This document shows positions 36,421-49,354 of a stretch of 64,000 bases of DNA, piece by piece (the first letter of the stretch is position 1; the number at the start of each line of letters is the position of its first letter). The stretch lies in assembly GCF_964656455.1 (NCBI RefSeq), contig NC_135712.1, positions 68,763,239 to 68,827,238 of the forward strand. Reading direction: 5' to 3'. Both the position numbers and the translations under genes were made by a program. The notes under the pieces are model-generated. The model ran no database searches. It was not told the DNA's origin and worked only from the letters and a program-made list of their open reading frames with translations. This DNA is from Halichoerus grypus. Lineage: Eukaryota; Chordata; Mammalia; Carnivora; Phocidae.

Positions 36421-37077
36421 TTACTAAAAACAGAAACAGTTAAGGAGTAAAGAGCAAAGTGATAGCTCCCAAGGGCCAGGCCGGAGATAGTTCTGACTGC
36501 CCTGATTAAGGAGTTTGGAATTTAATCTTCATTTGTGCCCCTTTCCACTCCCAAACTCTGCCAAGGTGGTGCCCTGATGCCTAAGGAAGTAAACTTATTC
36601 TTGTAGTATATTGTGCCTAAGGGCAAAGCTCCAAATTTCACTGAGGACCAGCATTTCGTCGGTAAACTGCATGCAAACATTGTACTCTGTAACATCCCCA
36701 TGTTTGTTCTGATGTAACAGTCACACTCATCCCCAAATACTTTCCAGTAGAATTGGTGCTGCAGAGGCTGCCCTGGGTCTATCTTAGGTCTTTCTGCCTT
36801 TCAAGAGAGTGGCCTTGGGAGGCAATGATCATAAATAATGGGAAGCTAGAGAGAGAGTTTGAACTGGGAGCTGACGTGGGCCAAGTGGTGATTTTAGAAG
36901 ATTTGTCTGGCAGAGATGGAAAGAAAGTTAAGTCTCAAAAACTGAGTAAATGTTGCATTGATAAGCGTACTAATTGGCATTTATCTAGCATCCTCTAAAT
37001 TTAAGCCTTTTGATGTCTGATCTGTGCCTCCCCTTCCCGCCCACAACACAGTGTTTCACAGTTCAGACCCTTATTTG

Positions 37078-37225
37078 CTTAAGTGCAATAAACGAGACAC
37101 AAAAAGACAAATATTGTATGATTCTACCTATATGACATACCTAAAATAGGCAAATTCATAGAGTCAGAAAATATAATAGAGGTTACCAGGGGCTGGAGAG
37201 ACAGGGGAATGGGGAGTTATAGACC
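37078..37225 (+). mobile_element. Old L1 3' UTR fragment
   Basis: Short piece resembling the 3' UTR of the L1 at 38466 (aacgagacacaaaaagacaa; tagaggttaccaggggctgg), about 1.6 kb away in the same orientation. Confidence 0.65.
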
Positions 37226-37747
37226 CATATTTACCTAGACTGCACCTGGAAAGTGCTGCAATCAAATCTGCCCCCATCCTGCCACCTGGTGGTTCCCAAC
37301 CTGCCCAGACCTGCCCTAAGCCACTGAATCCCAAATGATGGCAACATTCTTCCATGCTCCATTATCTTAGAACTACTTTGAAAATGCCTCTTCTAATCCC
37401 TCTGAAGTTTTTGGCTTCTGGCTTGTGGCTTTTATCTTGTTCTAGAACTCTTCATTCTTTTTATTAAGCTGGAGGGTAGAAATGCCCTTCAAATACTTTG
37501 ACTTCCTCTAATCAGCAAAGTCAGGGTGCACTGATGCACCCCCTCAGGAAGGGGAGACAGTCAGCATTTCTCACAGTTCCTGGAACAGCTTCCCTTGTAG
37601 CTGCCCCGGGCGCATACCACTGCTGATCATTGCTGAGTTTCTGGGCTTGAAGGAGACTGCTGGTTGGATTGGGTTTGATTCTCAAAGTTTGAGCAAGGAT
37701 AACCCAGAGAAATTTTATGTTTCTTATTAGTTTTATTTTATTTATTT

Positions 37748-38003
37748 CTTTTAAAGATTTATTTATTTATTTATTTGAGAGAGAGTATGTGTGCACGCAC
37801 GAGCATGAGGGGATGTGGGGAGCAAGGGGCAGAGGGAGAAGGAGAGAGAGAATCCTCAAGCAGACTTCCCGCTAAGTAAGGAAGCCCAGAGCCCAGGAGC
37901 CCAGAGCCTAAGGAGGGGTGTGACCCCAGGACCCTGAGATCATGACCTGAGCCAAAATCAAGAAAGAGTGAGCCCCTTAACAGACTGAGCCACCCACACA
38001 CCA
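37748..38003 (-). mobile_element. CAN-SINE, long variant
   Basis: Reverse copy with internal repetition (agcccagagcccaggagccc) and a related flank (tttcttattagttttattt / tttcttattagttttaaaa). Confidence 0.85.
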
Positions 38004-38033
38004 CTGTTTCTTATTAGTTTTAAAACGGGGGGG

Positions 38034-38440
38034 GGGGGCGCCTGAGTGGCTCAGTAGGTAAAGCCTCCAACTAGTGATCTCTGACCAAGTTATGATCTCA
38101 TGGGTTGGGGGATGGGCTCCACACTCAGCCAGGAGTCCGCTTAAGGATTCTCTCTCCCTCTGCCCCTCCCCCATTCATGCTTGTGCGTGTGCACTCTCCC
38201 TCTCTAAAATAAATAACAATCTTTTTTTTTTTTTTTAAAGATTTTATTTATTTATTTGATAGAGACACAGCGAGAGAGGGAACACAATCAGGGGGAGTGG
38301 GAGAGAGAGAAGCAGGCTTCCCGCTGAGCGGGGAGCCCGATGTGGGGCTCGATCCCAGGACCCTGGGACCATGACCTGAGCCGAAGGCAGACGCTTAACG
38401 ACTGAGCCACCCAGGCGCCCCTAAAATAAATAACAATCTT
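38034..38440 (+). mobile_element. CAN-SINE with a reverse SINE in its tail
   Basis: Forward copy from 38034 whose tail is broken by a reverse CAN-SINE (38224-38421). A 19-bp perfect duplication (taaaataaataacaatctt, 38205-38223 and 38422-38440) proves the insertion. Confidence 0.92.
38224..38421 (-). mobile_element. CAN-SINE nested in SINE tail
   Basis: Near-consensus reverse copy, the younger of the pair. Confidence 0.92.
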
Positions 38441-38465
38441 TAAAAAAAATAAAAATTAAACAAGG

Positions 38466-39055
38466 TCAGTTCCTCAAAAAGTTAAACATAGAATTACCAT
38501 ATGATCCAGCAACTCCTGTTCTGGGGATATACCCAAAATAATTAAAAAAAAAAAAAGGACTCAAATAGCTAGCTGTACGCACCCTTGTTCAAAGCAGCAT
38601 TATTTACAATAGCCAAAAAGTAGAAACAACTCAGATGTCCATCAACAGATGAATGGATAAACAAAATGTAGTATCTACATACAATGGACCATTATTTAGC
38701 CTTAGAAAGGAATGAAATTCTGACACATGCTACAACACAAATGAACCCTGAAAACGTGCTGAGTGAAATAAACAAGACACAAAGGACAAATATTGTACTT
38801 ATTCTACTTATTTAAGGTCTCTAGAATAGACCAATTCATAGAGTCAGACAGTGTAATAGAGGTTACCAGGGCCTGGAGAGAGGGGGGGAATGGGGAGTCA
38901 TTAATTAATGGGTACAGAATTTCCAGTTTGGGGTAATGCAAAAGTTCTGGAAATGAATGGATTGTAGTGATTGTGGCCAATATTGTGAGTGCACTTAATG
39001 CCAGTGAACTGTACACTTTAAAATGGCTAAGATGGTAAATTTTATGTAATGAGCA
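38466..39055 (+). mobile_element. Old L1 3' end
   Basis: Diverged L1 ORF2 end and 3' UTR with the same landmarks as the copies at 8565 and 12535 (ttcctcaaaaagttaaacat, agatgtccatcaacagatga, ttaaaatggctaagatgg). It ends in an AT-rich simple region at 39055. Confidence 0.75.
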
Positions 39056-39056
39056 T

Positions 39057-39172
39057 ACTTAATACTTAAATACTTAATACTTAAAAATATATACTTAAAT
39101 ACTTAAAAATCAGATTAATTAAAACAAAATACTTAAATACTTAATACTTAAAAATCAGATTAATTAAAACTT
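39057..39172. repeat. Short AT-rich tandem duplication
   Basis: The unit tacttaaatacttaatact plus aaaaatcagattaattaaaa occurs twice (about 39064-39123 and 39130-39170). Confidence 0.8.
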
Positions 39173-39567
39173 CTCTATTTCACAATTCAGATTTACATGC
39201 TAACTGACTCCCAGAGTGAGTTGTCATATTCTGAAATTCAATTTACAATCCAGATCAAAAATCTTTTACCAATACATAGTCATAATTTAATATGTAGGGA
39301 AAAAAGTTCAAGGTGGGAGTGGAAGACAACCCTACCGTATTCACCTTAGTTTACGTAATATGCTTCATTTACTCTGCTTTAATAGTCATGCCTAGGATTT
39401 GTCACAGTGCAAGAAATGAATGACCCTGGTGACAGGATACTACAAAATTCTTTTGCAGCAATTAATAGGGCTATGAAACATATTAAATTTTCTTTAATGT
39501 TAATATTAACTTTTTATTTTAAAAATACCAAATTCTATTTCTTTTTATAGGAAAATGTTCCTTTTTT

Positions 39568-39711
39568 TAAAAAGGCTTTATTTATTTATTTGACAGAGAG
39601 AGAGAGCGCACACAAGCAGGGGGAGTGGCAGGCAGAGGGAGAAGCAGACTCCTGACTGAGCAAGGAGCCTCTTGTGGGACTCTGTCCCAGGACCCTGGGA
39701 TCGTGACCTGT
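39568..39711 (-). mobile_element. CAN-SINE, 5' truncated
   Basis: Reverse copy that stops at gatcgtgacctg, without the rest of the tRNA-like head. Confidence 0.82.
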
Positions 39712-41254
39712 TCCTTATAGGTTTTTCTCCTCCTGTATAACATGGTCCTGGTTAGGGAAAAATAATCCCTATGCTGACTCTCAAAGTTTACAGCCACTAA
39801 AGGACTGACAAGGACAGACCTAAAGGCAAACTCCAGCTTGGATAAACACGGGAGGTGAGCAAATGATGAGTCATGGTGAGCACACCAGGTCCCATTTTGG
39901 TGAAAATAGCCTACAATGTTAACTGGCCTTTAGTAGGTTCTTTAGAGATTTTTGTTTGTTTTGGGGTTAAGCATGCACACTGGGGTTATGCCAAGCCTGA
40001 GGTGGGTAGAATTTCACACTGAGAAATGGAATACAAAACAGGTCTTGACAGAGATTTTCAACAATAAGGAAAGGGGTTTATGTTTGTTGTTGTTGCTCTT
40101 AATGTACAAATGTATTTCTCTGAAGCTAAGAAACATATGTGAGCATTAAACTTATTTATGAAGTATCCAGCACAGCCTTAGTAAATAAGTTGTGTGTTTT
40201 CACCCTCTCTGTTCATACAATTATCAATTCTGAAAACACTCATTACTATATCTTTCTGAGAGCAATTTTTCAAAGGCTTGTTTTGAAAATACTTTTAAGA
40301 GTATATATTCCAGAGGGAATGTATGTTTTCTGGCTTTCATGAACTAAAACATTGAAAAATAATATCCATAAATAAAATTACAGTAAAAGTTGTTATGTTT
40401 TTCAACTAATTTTGGCATGAGTGGTTTTTTTTTTAGGAAACTTTTCTTTAAAATTGTCCATAGGGCAATTTTACGCAGAGGAGACCACTGGTGTCCTTCC
40501 CTAAATGCCCCTTTTCCACTCTAACAGAGCCATTGAAATTTGTTTCTTTCTTTCTAGAAACTACCTCACACCACCTAAAGGCATAGATTCTTTTCCAGTT
40601 ATTTCAATTAAAAGTAAAATGAATGAATACAAGCATACACACACCCCTTTTAAATTAATTATGTCTAGAGACTTCAAGAGTAAATGGCAGGAACAAAGGA
40701 GTGAGTAGGGCATGGGGAAGGGACACAGCGCAGGTATGGTCCATGCAGATATGGCCTGGGGAAAAGCCATAGAGTAGGAGGACGGGACAGAGAGCAGTGA
40801 ACACCAGGGACACAGGCAAGGACAGAGACATCTGCAGACCAGAGGAAGAAGCCAGTAACTCGGGCATCCTCCCGGAAGCTGAGCCAGCATTTTGCCCTGG
40901 CCACTTGAGTACCACTTCTTTTTGTCCTCCTTTTCGCCTACACTCCATTCCCTTACCTGCCACTTCTGACTTCTTTCCTGCCTCTCTCTTCTGCCTTGCC
41001 TTAGCTCCAAGGAGTTCTGCAGCTTTTCAAAAGGTAGGACAAGCTTCTGATGCCCTACCTCTTTTGGGGGGCCTAGTTTGGGGGTGGAGACTGAGTAGGT
41101 GGTCCAGGACTGGGTCTGCAAAAAGCCAAGGGCCAACAGCCCTGCAAAGTAACATCAAGCCACCAGCCTGGGACCCAACTTTGGCCTGTGTGCAGGGGCT
41201 GCTGCCCTTTTGTAGAATATAGCTCTTCGTATTTAATTGCTAGTAGAGGAAAAC

Positions 41255-41420
41255 TAGAGATCTGGGCTCCAAATCGGAAGGATTGAGTTCCAGTCTCAAC
41301 GCCATAACCTAGCTGAACAACCATGTAACTGCCTGCCCCTCCTTGGACCTCAATTTGCTCATGTGGAAAGAGAAGACTCTAGTCCATGCCAGACCTGGCT
41401 TTATAATTACTACTTGTGAA
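41255..41420 (+). repeat. MIR-type SINE
   Basis: gatctgggctccaaatcgga ... ccttggacctcaatttgctc: forward MIR. Confidence 0.5.
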
Positions 41421-41839
41421 GTCAGATGTGTTTGGCACTTGGCAGCAGGCTCTGGTTTACATAACCTGTTGTACCAACTAAAAATTGTCCTTCAAAAAAC
41501 CACTGCCCTTTAACAGAGGATGCAAGGCCCATGGGAAGACTGTGAGGACCTGTCTTGACAGTTGACTCTGCAAATGGTCGCCCCAGCTCTTTAAATGAGG
41601 TCTCAGGAGCCTCCATCAGCTCCCTCGCTAAGTTACTCTGACTGTAAGCTCTTTGATAGTTTCCTCTTCCCCGGCTTCAGTAGAGATAGGTCCCCCTCTG
41701 CTCTAACATTTCAGAGATCATCAAACATGATGCCTGCTCTGCCTACTGCAGGTTCCTCCTAGGTTCAACTAAACATTTAGACCACAAACCTTGCAGAGGC
41801 CATACTTGACTTTACTCAAAAAATGTGGCTGGGAGGGGG

Positions 41840-42001
41840 GTTGCCTGGGTGGCTCAATCAGTTAGGCATCCAACTCTTGGTTTCAGCTCAAGTCATGATC
41901 TCAGGGTCATGAGATCAAGCCCCACATAGGCTCTGTGCTCAGTGGGGAGTCTGCTTGAGAGTCTCTCCTTCTACCTCTCCCCCCAATAAATAAATAAATC
42001 T
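41840..42001 (+). mobile_element. CAN-SINE (first of tandem pair)
   Basis: Forward copy whose aataaataaatctt tail is joined directly to the next copy. Confidence 0.88.
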
Positions 42002-42175
42002 TGGGGCATCTGGGTGACTCAGTTGGTTAAACATCTGACTCGATTTCAGCTCAGGACATGATCTCAGGATCATGGGATTGAGCCCTGCTTTGGGCTCCAC
42101 TCTCCCTCTCCCTCCCCCCTCTGCCCCTCCTGCTACCCACATGTGCATGCATGCACTCCTTCTCTCTCTCTCTCC

Positions 42176-42221
<46 letters not shown>

Positions 42222-42252
42222 ATATAGAATATAAAATAAATAAATCTTTTCA
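42002..42252 (+). mobile_element. CAN-SINE (second of tandem pair) with TG microsatellite
   Basis: Forward copy containing a (TG)n run at 42180-42218 between body and tail. Confidence 0.88.
42178..42219. repeat. (TG)n microsatellite
   Basis: About 19 TG units inside the SINE at 42002-42252. Confidence 0.95.
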
Positions 42253-42670
42253 AAAATGTGGCTAAGAATCATAGCTGACCAGCGTGGCAGCATCAGCAGT
42301 TCATCACGCAGAGCTCCGGGGTCAGCTGAGCCTAGCAGTCAGCTCAGGTGCAAGGAGGTAGGAGCCCTGCTGGCACAGGTGTAGGAGACTCCCTGGCCTG
42401 CAAGCCATTCTGTTTTCAAATAGTTCCATGGGTTTCCAGCTTCCTCACAAAAACAAACACAATTCTAAGGGTCTCCACACTCAGAGAGGCCCAAAGGATG
42501 GTGCTCAGCCAGGTATGTATCGTTCATACAAATAACCACTGTAAAAATACCTTATTCTCCCTCACTTGGACACTGGGGCTTTCGAGAAGTGATAGGTGAT
42601 AGAGCTGAGATCTCCTGACTCCAGGGACCACTCTTCTTTCTAGGGTATCACAGCTGCCTCATTTGGAATT

Positions 42671-42868
42671 TTTTTTTTTTTAAGATTTTTATTTATTTAT
42701 TTGCCAGAGAGAGAGAAAAAAGAGAACAAGCAGGGCGAGCAGCAGGCAGAGGCAGAAGCAGGCTCCCCAACGAGCAAGAAGCCTGATGTGGTACTCGATC
42801 CCAGGACCCTGGGATCATGACCTGAGCCGAAGGCAGACGCTTAACCAACTGAGCCACCCAGACGTCCC
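42671..42868 (-). mobile_element. CAN-SINE
   Basis: Reverse copy with duplication ctcatttggaattt on both sides. Confidence 0.92.
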
Positions 42869-42930
42869 TCATTTGGAATTTCCGATCTTCAGTGTGACTA
42901 CCTGGTCTTAATATAATTTGAGTGTATTTT

Positions 42931-43129
42931 AATTTTTTTTTTTAAAGATTTTATTTATTTATTTATTTGAGAGAGAGAATGAGATAGAGAGCATGGTGGG
43001 GGAGGGTCAGAGGGAGAAGCAGACTCCCCGCTGAGCAGGGAGCCCAATGCGGGAACCGATCCCGGGACTCCAGGGTCATGACCTGAGCCGAAGGCAGTCG
43101 CTTAACCAACTGAGCCACCCAGGCGCCCC
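42931..43129 (-). mobile_element. CAN-SINE
   Basis: Reverse copy with duplication taatttgagtgtatttt on both sides. Confidence 0.92.
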
Positions 43130-43272
43130 TAATTTGAGTGTATTTTAAAGAAATATACAGTAATATCTTAATATTTTCTAAAGTGCAATGTCATCAAATA
43201 GGTGGTCTTGTGATTATTTTAGAAAATATTTTGTGCAGGTTAGTAAATGCATCTAAAAATTCCTGGTACACT

Positions 43273-43470
43273 GGAGCACCTGGGTGGCTTGGTCGGTTAA
43301 GCATCTGCCTTTGGCTCAGTTCATGATCCCAGGGTCTTGGGATTGAGTCTCGAGTTGTTGGCTCTCTGCTCAGTGGGGAGCCTACTTCTCCCCCTGCCTC
43401 TGCCCCTCCCCCCTGCTTGTGCGCTCTCTCTCTCTTTTAAATAAATAAATAAAATCTTAAAAAAATAAAA
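43273..43470 (+). mobile_element. CAN-SINE
   Basis: Forward copy with duplication aaaattcctggtaca on both sides. Confidence 0.92.
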
Positions 43471-43639
43471 TTAAAATTCCTGGTACATAGTAGGCATTCA
43501 ATAATTATTGAGTCTGCCTTGCATTTCCTAAATTTGGGAGGCAGACCTAAATGACTTCTAAGGGCATAAGCTCTGACCTACTAGTCGTCGAAGTCATGTT
43601 CAACAGGTGGCCCTTCCAGGGTTACAGTAGGCCTTTCAT

Positions 43640-44130
43640 TACACGGAGAGCCGTGCTTTATAGCTGCCCTTCCAGCATTTGTCCCCAGCCACAATTAAAT
43701 CTTCACTGACAGCAAACACAGGGCCTTTCACCCTCAGATCAATAGGCCAAAATGTAATTAGCTGTGGGGGTTTGTGGCTCTTCGTCGAGGTCACCCAAAT
43801 CACTGTTTTCCGAGTGGTGTGCACGCCAGAGCCAAGCCAGACCCTAGGCGGAAGGCGCACAAGCCGTAACTTGAGCAAGCTGGTCTCCCTCCTTCCAAAG
43901 AGATCACTGAGGGCTTGCAAGTTACTCTACATCAGAAGACAGGTCTTGAGTAAATGCCTCATTAATTATAGTTGTTTAGCCTGCTCTTCAGAAAAAGAAG
44001 GCAGGGTACATACTCGGTGTAACTGGAAGACCAGGAATCTGTTGGTGATACAACACGCAAGGCCCTTTGCACCAGACCCGGCATTTCAGCCTCATAAACA
44101 CATTCTCACCTTTGCACATTGGTGTTTCCT
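43640..44130. promoter_or_regulatory. Candidate regulatory element, intergenic
   Basis: Seen: about 490 bp of unique sequence between SINE clusters. It contains taattagctg, gaggtcacccaaat (nuclear-receptor-like), scattered CpG, and cattaattatagttgtt near 43960. No coding frame stands out. Inferred as possibly conserved. Confidence 0.3.
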
Positions 44131-44454
44131 CTTCACAGAAGGCTTTATCCCTGATCTTTTCCAACGAGTAAACTGACTCATCCTTCGATACCTAGTCCAA
44201 ACCTTTCAGAACTGACTTTTGCAGAATGTTTTCCTCATCTCACCTGGTAGCAGACGAAAATTCTCCTATTGGACCATAGGTCATGACTGTGGGCTCAGAA
44301 AATCAGGCTTGCAGGAATTAAGACTTTGATGATTTTGTCCCAAGCTTCTTTGAATAAAAGAACCCATATTTCATAGCCTGGAGGTTGAGGGGAAGATCCC
44401 CATATTGTGCCCCAGGCCTCTCCCCAACCTCATTCTCTAAAAAACCCAGCCAGA

Positions 44455-45215
<761 letters not shown>

Positions 45216-45370
45216 ATAAAAAACCCAGCCAGACCTGCTCACCTCATGAAAGCTGATGAAAGAGACCTTCCACTGGTGGCATTTTGTTTTTTATCTTAAC
45301 TAAAGAATTTTTCAATGAAAATGGATTCCTTTTTTTATTTTGGAAAATCACCATGAAGTAAAACATTGAT

Positions 45371-45551
45371 GGGGCACCTGAGTGGCTCAGTCAGTTAAGT
45401 GTTCAACTCTTTGATTTCGGCCCAGGTCATGATCTCAGTGTTCTGAGACAGAGCCCAGCGTCAGGCTCAGAGAAGGGCCCGGAGCCTGCTTAAGATTCTC
45501 TTTCTCCCTCTCCCTGTACCCCGCCTCAAAAAAAAAAAAAAAAAAAAAAAA
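45371..45551 (+). mobile_element. CAN-SINE
   Basis: Forward copy with long A tail; aaaacattgat repeats on both sides. Confidence 0.9.
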
Positions 45552-46479
45552 CATTGATTATCTGAATAGTTGTATCAAATTTTATGTACCATAATATGAT
45601 ATTAACGCTACTTCAATACTCAGGTATTTTAGAGCCAATAAAGGGAAGCATGTATGATTTCTAATGACCCAGTAAAAATGGAGCAAATATTACAAGAGTG
45701 AGCTAACATTCATGTTCCCCTGGCACAAGAGCAAGCACTGAAGAGACCAGGAAAAAGTCAAGGGGAAATTATTCAGAATTAGTGCATTCAAAATTAACGA
45801 TGTCAAAGGAGCCTTTTGAAAGAGCTGCCCCACCCGATGTTGGGTTTTCTGCAAGTCAAAGGACACAGTGCCACCTACTGGCCATGGAATTTGCCCAGCC
45901 GCTAGGAAGGGCTGGGGGGACTTTGGTTCGGGGGCAAAACTGGCCCAGAGATTTGAGTCTCAAACTGTTTTGGTGTCTGTCCTCCTTCTCCAGAGGAGCC
46001 TCAGAACCCACTAAAGCTTCTTGTGCACAACAGACTCCTGGTTTCTAGACTCTCAGGGGAAGGAGTGGGAAGTGATGTGATCTGGGTGTTGGCTGTGAGG
46101 AGCCAAACCACTCACTGATCTAAAACAGTGATTCTCAAAATCTGCTGCACATTCTAGTCACCCCGGGGGCTTAAGCAATCCCGATGCTCAGGCTGCCCTA
46201 GACCGATGGAGTGCTCTGAGATCCAGGCATCTGCGAGTTTTAAATCTTCTCAGGTGACTTCAACATACAGCTGAGAAGATTTAAAACTTCTCAGCAGGGC
46301 AGCGTCCCGTCTCCAGCTCATTTCCCCCGGTGCTGACCTTAGAGGACCTTCAGTCCAATGTAGAGACCAGCAGAATAACACGTACATGTTCCTGTCCTGT
46401 CCTAGGGCTATGATCAGAGGATGCCTCCGTCAAGGTCGGAGAGGCCCCTGTGTAAGAGTCCACCCCCCACTTACAAAAA

Positions 46480-46625
46480 TAGCTTTGTTGAGGTATAACT
46501 GACATACAATAAGATGTGTACATATGTACAGACGTATATGAAGTGTACAACGGGACAAGTTTTGAGTTACCTGTGAAACCATCACCACAATGAACCATCA
46601 CCATGTAATGAACACACTCTTCAAG
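46480..46625 (+). mobile_element. Old L1-type fragment
   Basis: The string around ttgaggtataactgacatac and ctgtgaaaccatcaccacaa is a common old L1-derived interspersed motif. No coding content. Confidence 0.45.
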
Positions 46626-46898
46626 CCCGAGCTGGGAGAGCCCACTTTACATTGCTGTTTCACAATCATTTAATATTCCATGCCAGGCATTGTGCGGGGC
46701 AGAAGGAAACCCAGACTCACCATGCACCCCCTCTTTCCTGGGGGAAGTGGCTTCAGGACGCTGTTGGGATGCGAAGGAGGCATACCTCTACTTGAGAGGA
46801 CTATGGGGGGAGGGAGAGGACTGGAAAAAGCTGGTCAGAGGGGATGATGGTTTAGCTGATCAAGACAGATGGAGGTGATTATTGAAGGAAAGGGCTTT

Positions 46899-47098
46899 TT
46901 TAAAAAAGATTTTATTTATTTATTTGAGAGAGAGGAAGAGGCAGAGCACAAGCAGGGGGAGCGGCAGGCAGAGGGAGAAGCAGGCTCCCTGCTGAGCAGG
47001 GAGCCCGATGCGGGACGCGATCCCAGCACCCTGAGATGATGACCTGAGTTGAAGGCAGATGCTGAACTGACTGAGTCACCCAGGCCCCCCCCCCCCCA
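46899..47098 (-). mobile_element. CAN-SINE
   Basis: Reverse copy ending in a C run at 47086-47097. Confidence 0.9.
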
Positions 47099-47605
47099 GT
47101 TTTTTAAAGTAAGATTTTAAGAAAAGGGCTTCCCCAGTGCAGGGAACAGCATGAGTGGAGAAATGGAGGTATGAAGAGGTTGTTTGTGGAGCAGCAGGTT
47201 CAGGTGGGGTGGGGGCATCAGGCAAAGCTGGAGTGGTTGGTGGTACCTGCCCGGTGACCAGTGATGAGCCAGGGGAGTCAGCCTCAGTTCTGTGAGCTTT
47301 CGCCTCTCAGTGGAGAACCCCTGAAAGCCTTAAGCAAGGGAGCATCGTGACCAGATTCGCATCTTAGAAAGTTCATTCTTTTTTATTTTTTATTTTAAAA
47401 GATTTTATTTATTTATTTGACAGAGAGAGACACAGCAAGAGAGGGAACAGAAGCAGGGGGAGTGGGAGAGAGAAGCAGGCTTCCCGCAGAGCAGAAAGCC
47501 CGATGCGGGGCTCAATCCCAGGACCCTGGGATCATGACCTGAGCCAAAGGCAGACGCCTAACGACTGAGCCACCCAGGCGCCCCTAGAAAGTTCATTCTG
47601 ACAGC
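47099..47605 (+). repeat. Old L2-type repeat split by a SINE
   Basis: gaacagcatgagtggagaaa ... aaagccttaagcaagggagc ... gaccagattcgcatc resembles the 3' part of the 30800 element; it is split by the SINE at 47393-47585, flanked by agaaagttcattct on both sides. Confidence 0.5.
47393..47585 (-). mobile_element. CAN-SINE inside L2-type repeat
   Basis: Near-consensus reverse copy; duplication agaaagttcattct before and after. Confidence 0.92.
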
Positions 47606-47973
47606 CCTCCAAGGCTGTGGGACAATCAGTTTGGAAAACCTTTGCAAAGTTCCCAGTGAGCAGAAACAAATGAATTGTAGGCCATATTATGTAAGAATCA
47701 AAAGCAACTTTGAATGTGAAAGTCCTTTTCATAAACATTACACATATGCATATTTAGAGCATTCCTTTTATTTAAACAATAGCAATGAAAGCCTGTGAAA
47801 AATGGATGATACTCTGGTCATGAAGCCCAGAGTTTGTATGGCCCAGGACATTCGAGAAGTGATGGAAACTGGCATGCTGAGGTGCAGTGGGCCACAAGGA
47901 AGGTGGGACTCTTTAGAAAAGAGGTTCCAACAGCCTGCTTCTAACACTGAATCCAGAATCATCTTCAAATGTA

Positions 47974-48140
47974 GGGGTGCGTGGGTAGCTCAGATCATAA
48001 TCCCGGGGTCCTGGGATCAAGCCCCATGTCAGGCTCCCTGCTGCGTGTCAGGCTCCCTGCTCAGCAGGGAGCCTGCTTCTCCCTCTCCTCCCAGCTCCTG
48101 CTTTCTCTCTCTCACATAAAAAAAAAATATTTAAAAAGCC
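47974..48140 (+). mobile_element. CAN-SINE
   Basis: Forward copy with a small internal duplication (caggctccctgctg occurs twice). Confidence 0.85.
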
Positions 48141-48150
48141 AACCAATTTT

Positions 48151-48348
48151 TTTTTTTTAAGATTTTATTTATTTATTTGAAAGAGTTAGAGAGAGAGAGC
48201 ACAAGTAGGCAGAGAGGCAGGCGGAGGGAGAGGGAGAAGCAGGTTCTCCGCCGAGCAGGGAGCCCGATGCGGGACTCGATCCCAGGACCCTGGGATCATG
48301 ACCTGAGCTGAAGGCAGACGTTTAACCAACTGAGCCACCCAGGCACCC
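48151..48348 (-). mobile_element. CAN-SINE, facing the previous copy
   Basis: Reverse copy with duplication aaaagccaaccaatttt before and after; forms an inverted pair with 47974-48140. Confidence 0.92.
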
Positions 48349-49030
48349 AAAAGCCAACCAATTTTAAGTTACATCTACATTACTTCTGCTGCTGTGAACT
48401 GATTAATGGCTAATGTCTTTACAGGTATTAATAGCTCCTAAGAGTGTTTCTTTTATCCCATTTACCACCTAGCCTTGTGAACACAAGAGTAAACATGAGT
48501 GGTGTCAGTGAGAATGCTTTCAGCTCCAAAAATAGAACTACTCACAGTGGACCAACAGTAAAGTCCAGATGCTTCAGGCATGGTCTGATCAGAGATCCCG
48601 CTCCATTTTTCCGTGGTTCTGTGTGTCAGCTCAGCAAAACTGAAGCAGTCTGAGGCCTCACATCTTTAAGCCCACTTTGTTAAGAGAACAGTTTCTTTCT
48701 CCAAGCCTCCTACTAAAATTAAGGCTTTATTCTAATTGTATCCACTTACGCCGTGTGCTCACTAAACCTATCACTGGCAGGGGGAATGGGGTTCCACTGA
48801 TTGGCTTGGGCCAACCAAGACCCGCCGTTGGAGCTGGGGGTCAGATTGGTCCCACCCAAAATGCTTGGCTGCTTCATAATGGGAGAGAAGTAGGATGTGC
48901 ATGGGGAAGCAGCCAGAAACATCTACTACATGATTAAACAATTACCCTGGGTGATCTAACAGCCCCTAATGAGGACTGCAGATATCAATCTAGTTTGCCA
49001 TGTGTCATGTTTGCTATTGAAAGTGAGACT

Positions 49031-49310
49031 AGGGGCGCCTGGGTGGCTCATTTGGTTAAGTGTCAGACTCTTGATTTCAGCTCAGGTCATGACCTCAGGG
49101 TGATGAGATCAAGCCCCGTGTCGGCTCCATGCTGAGCGGGGAGTCTGCTTGAGATTCTCTCTCCCTCTCCCTCTGCACCTCCCCACTGCTTTAAAAATAA
49201 ATGAATAAATCTTTTTTTTAAGTTAAAGAAAGAAAGAAGAAAAGAAAGAAAAGAAAAAAAGAAAGAAAGAAAAAGAAAAAGAAAAAAGAAAAGAAAGAGA
49301 AAGGGAGAGA
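49031..49310 (+). mobile_element. CAN-SINE with long purine tail
   Basis: Forward copy to about 49222, then an impure GAAA/AAAAG tract to about 49310. Confidence 0.9.
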
Positions 49311-49354
49311 GACTCGCTGCTATGTGCATCACCGAAGGGCCCAAACACAAGGAA

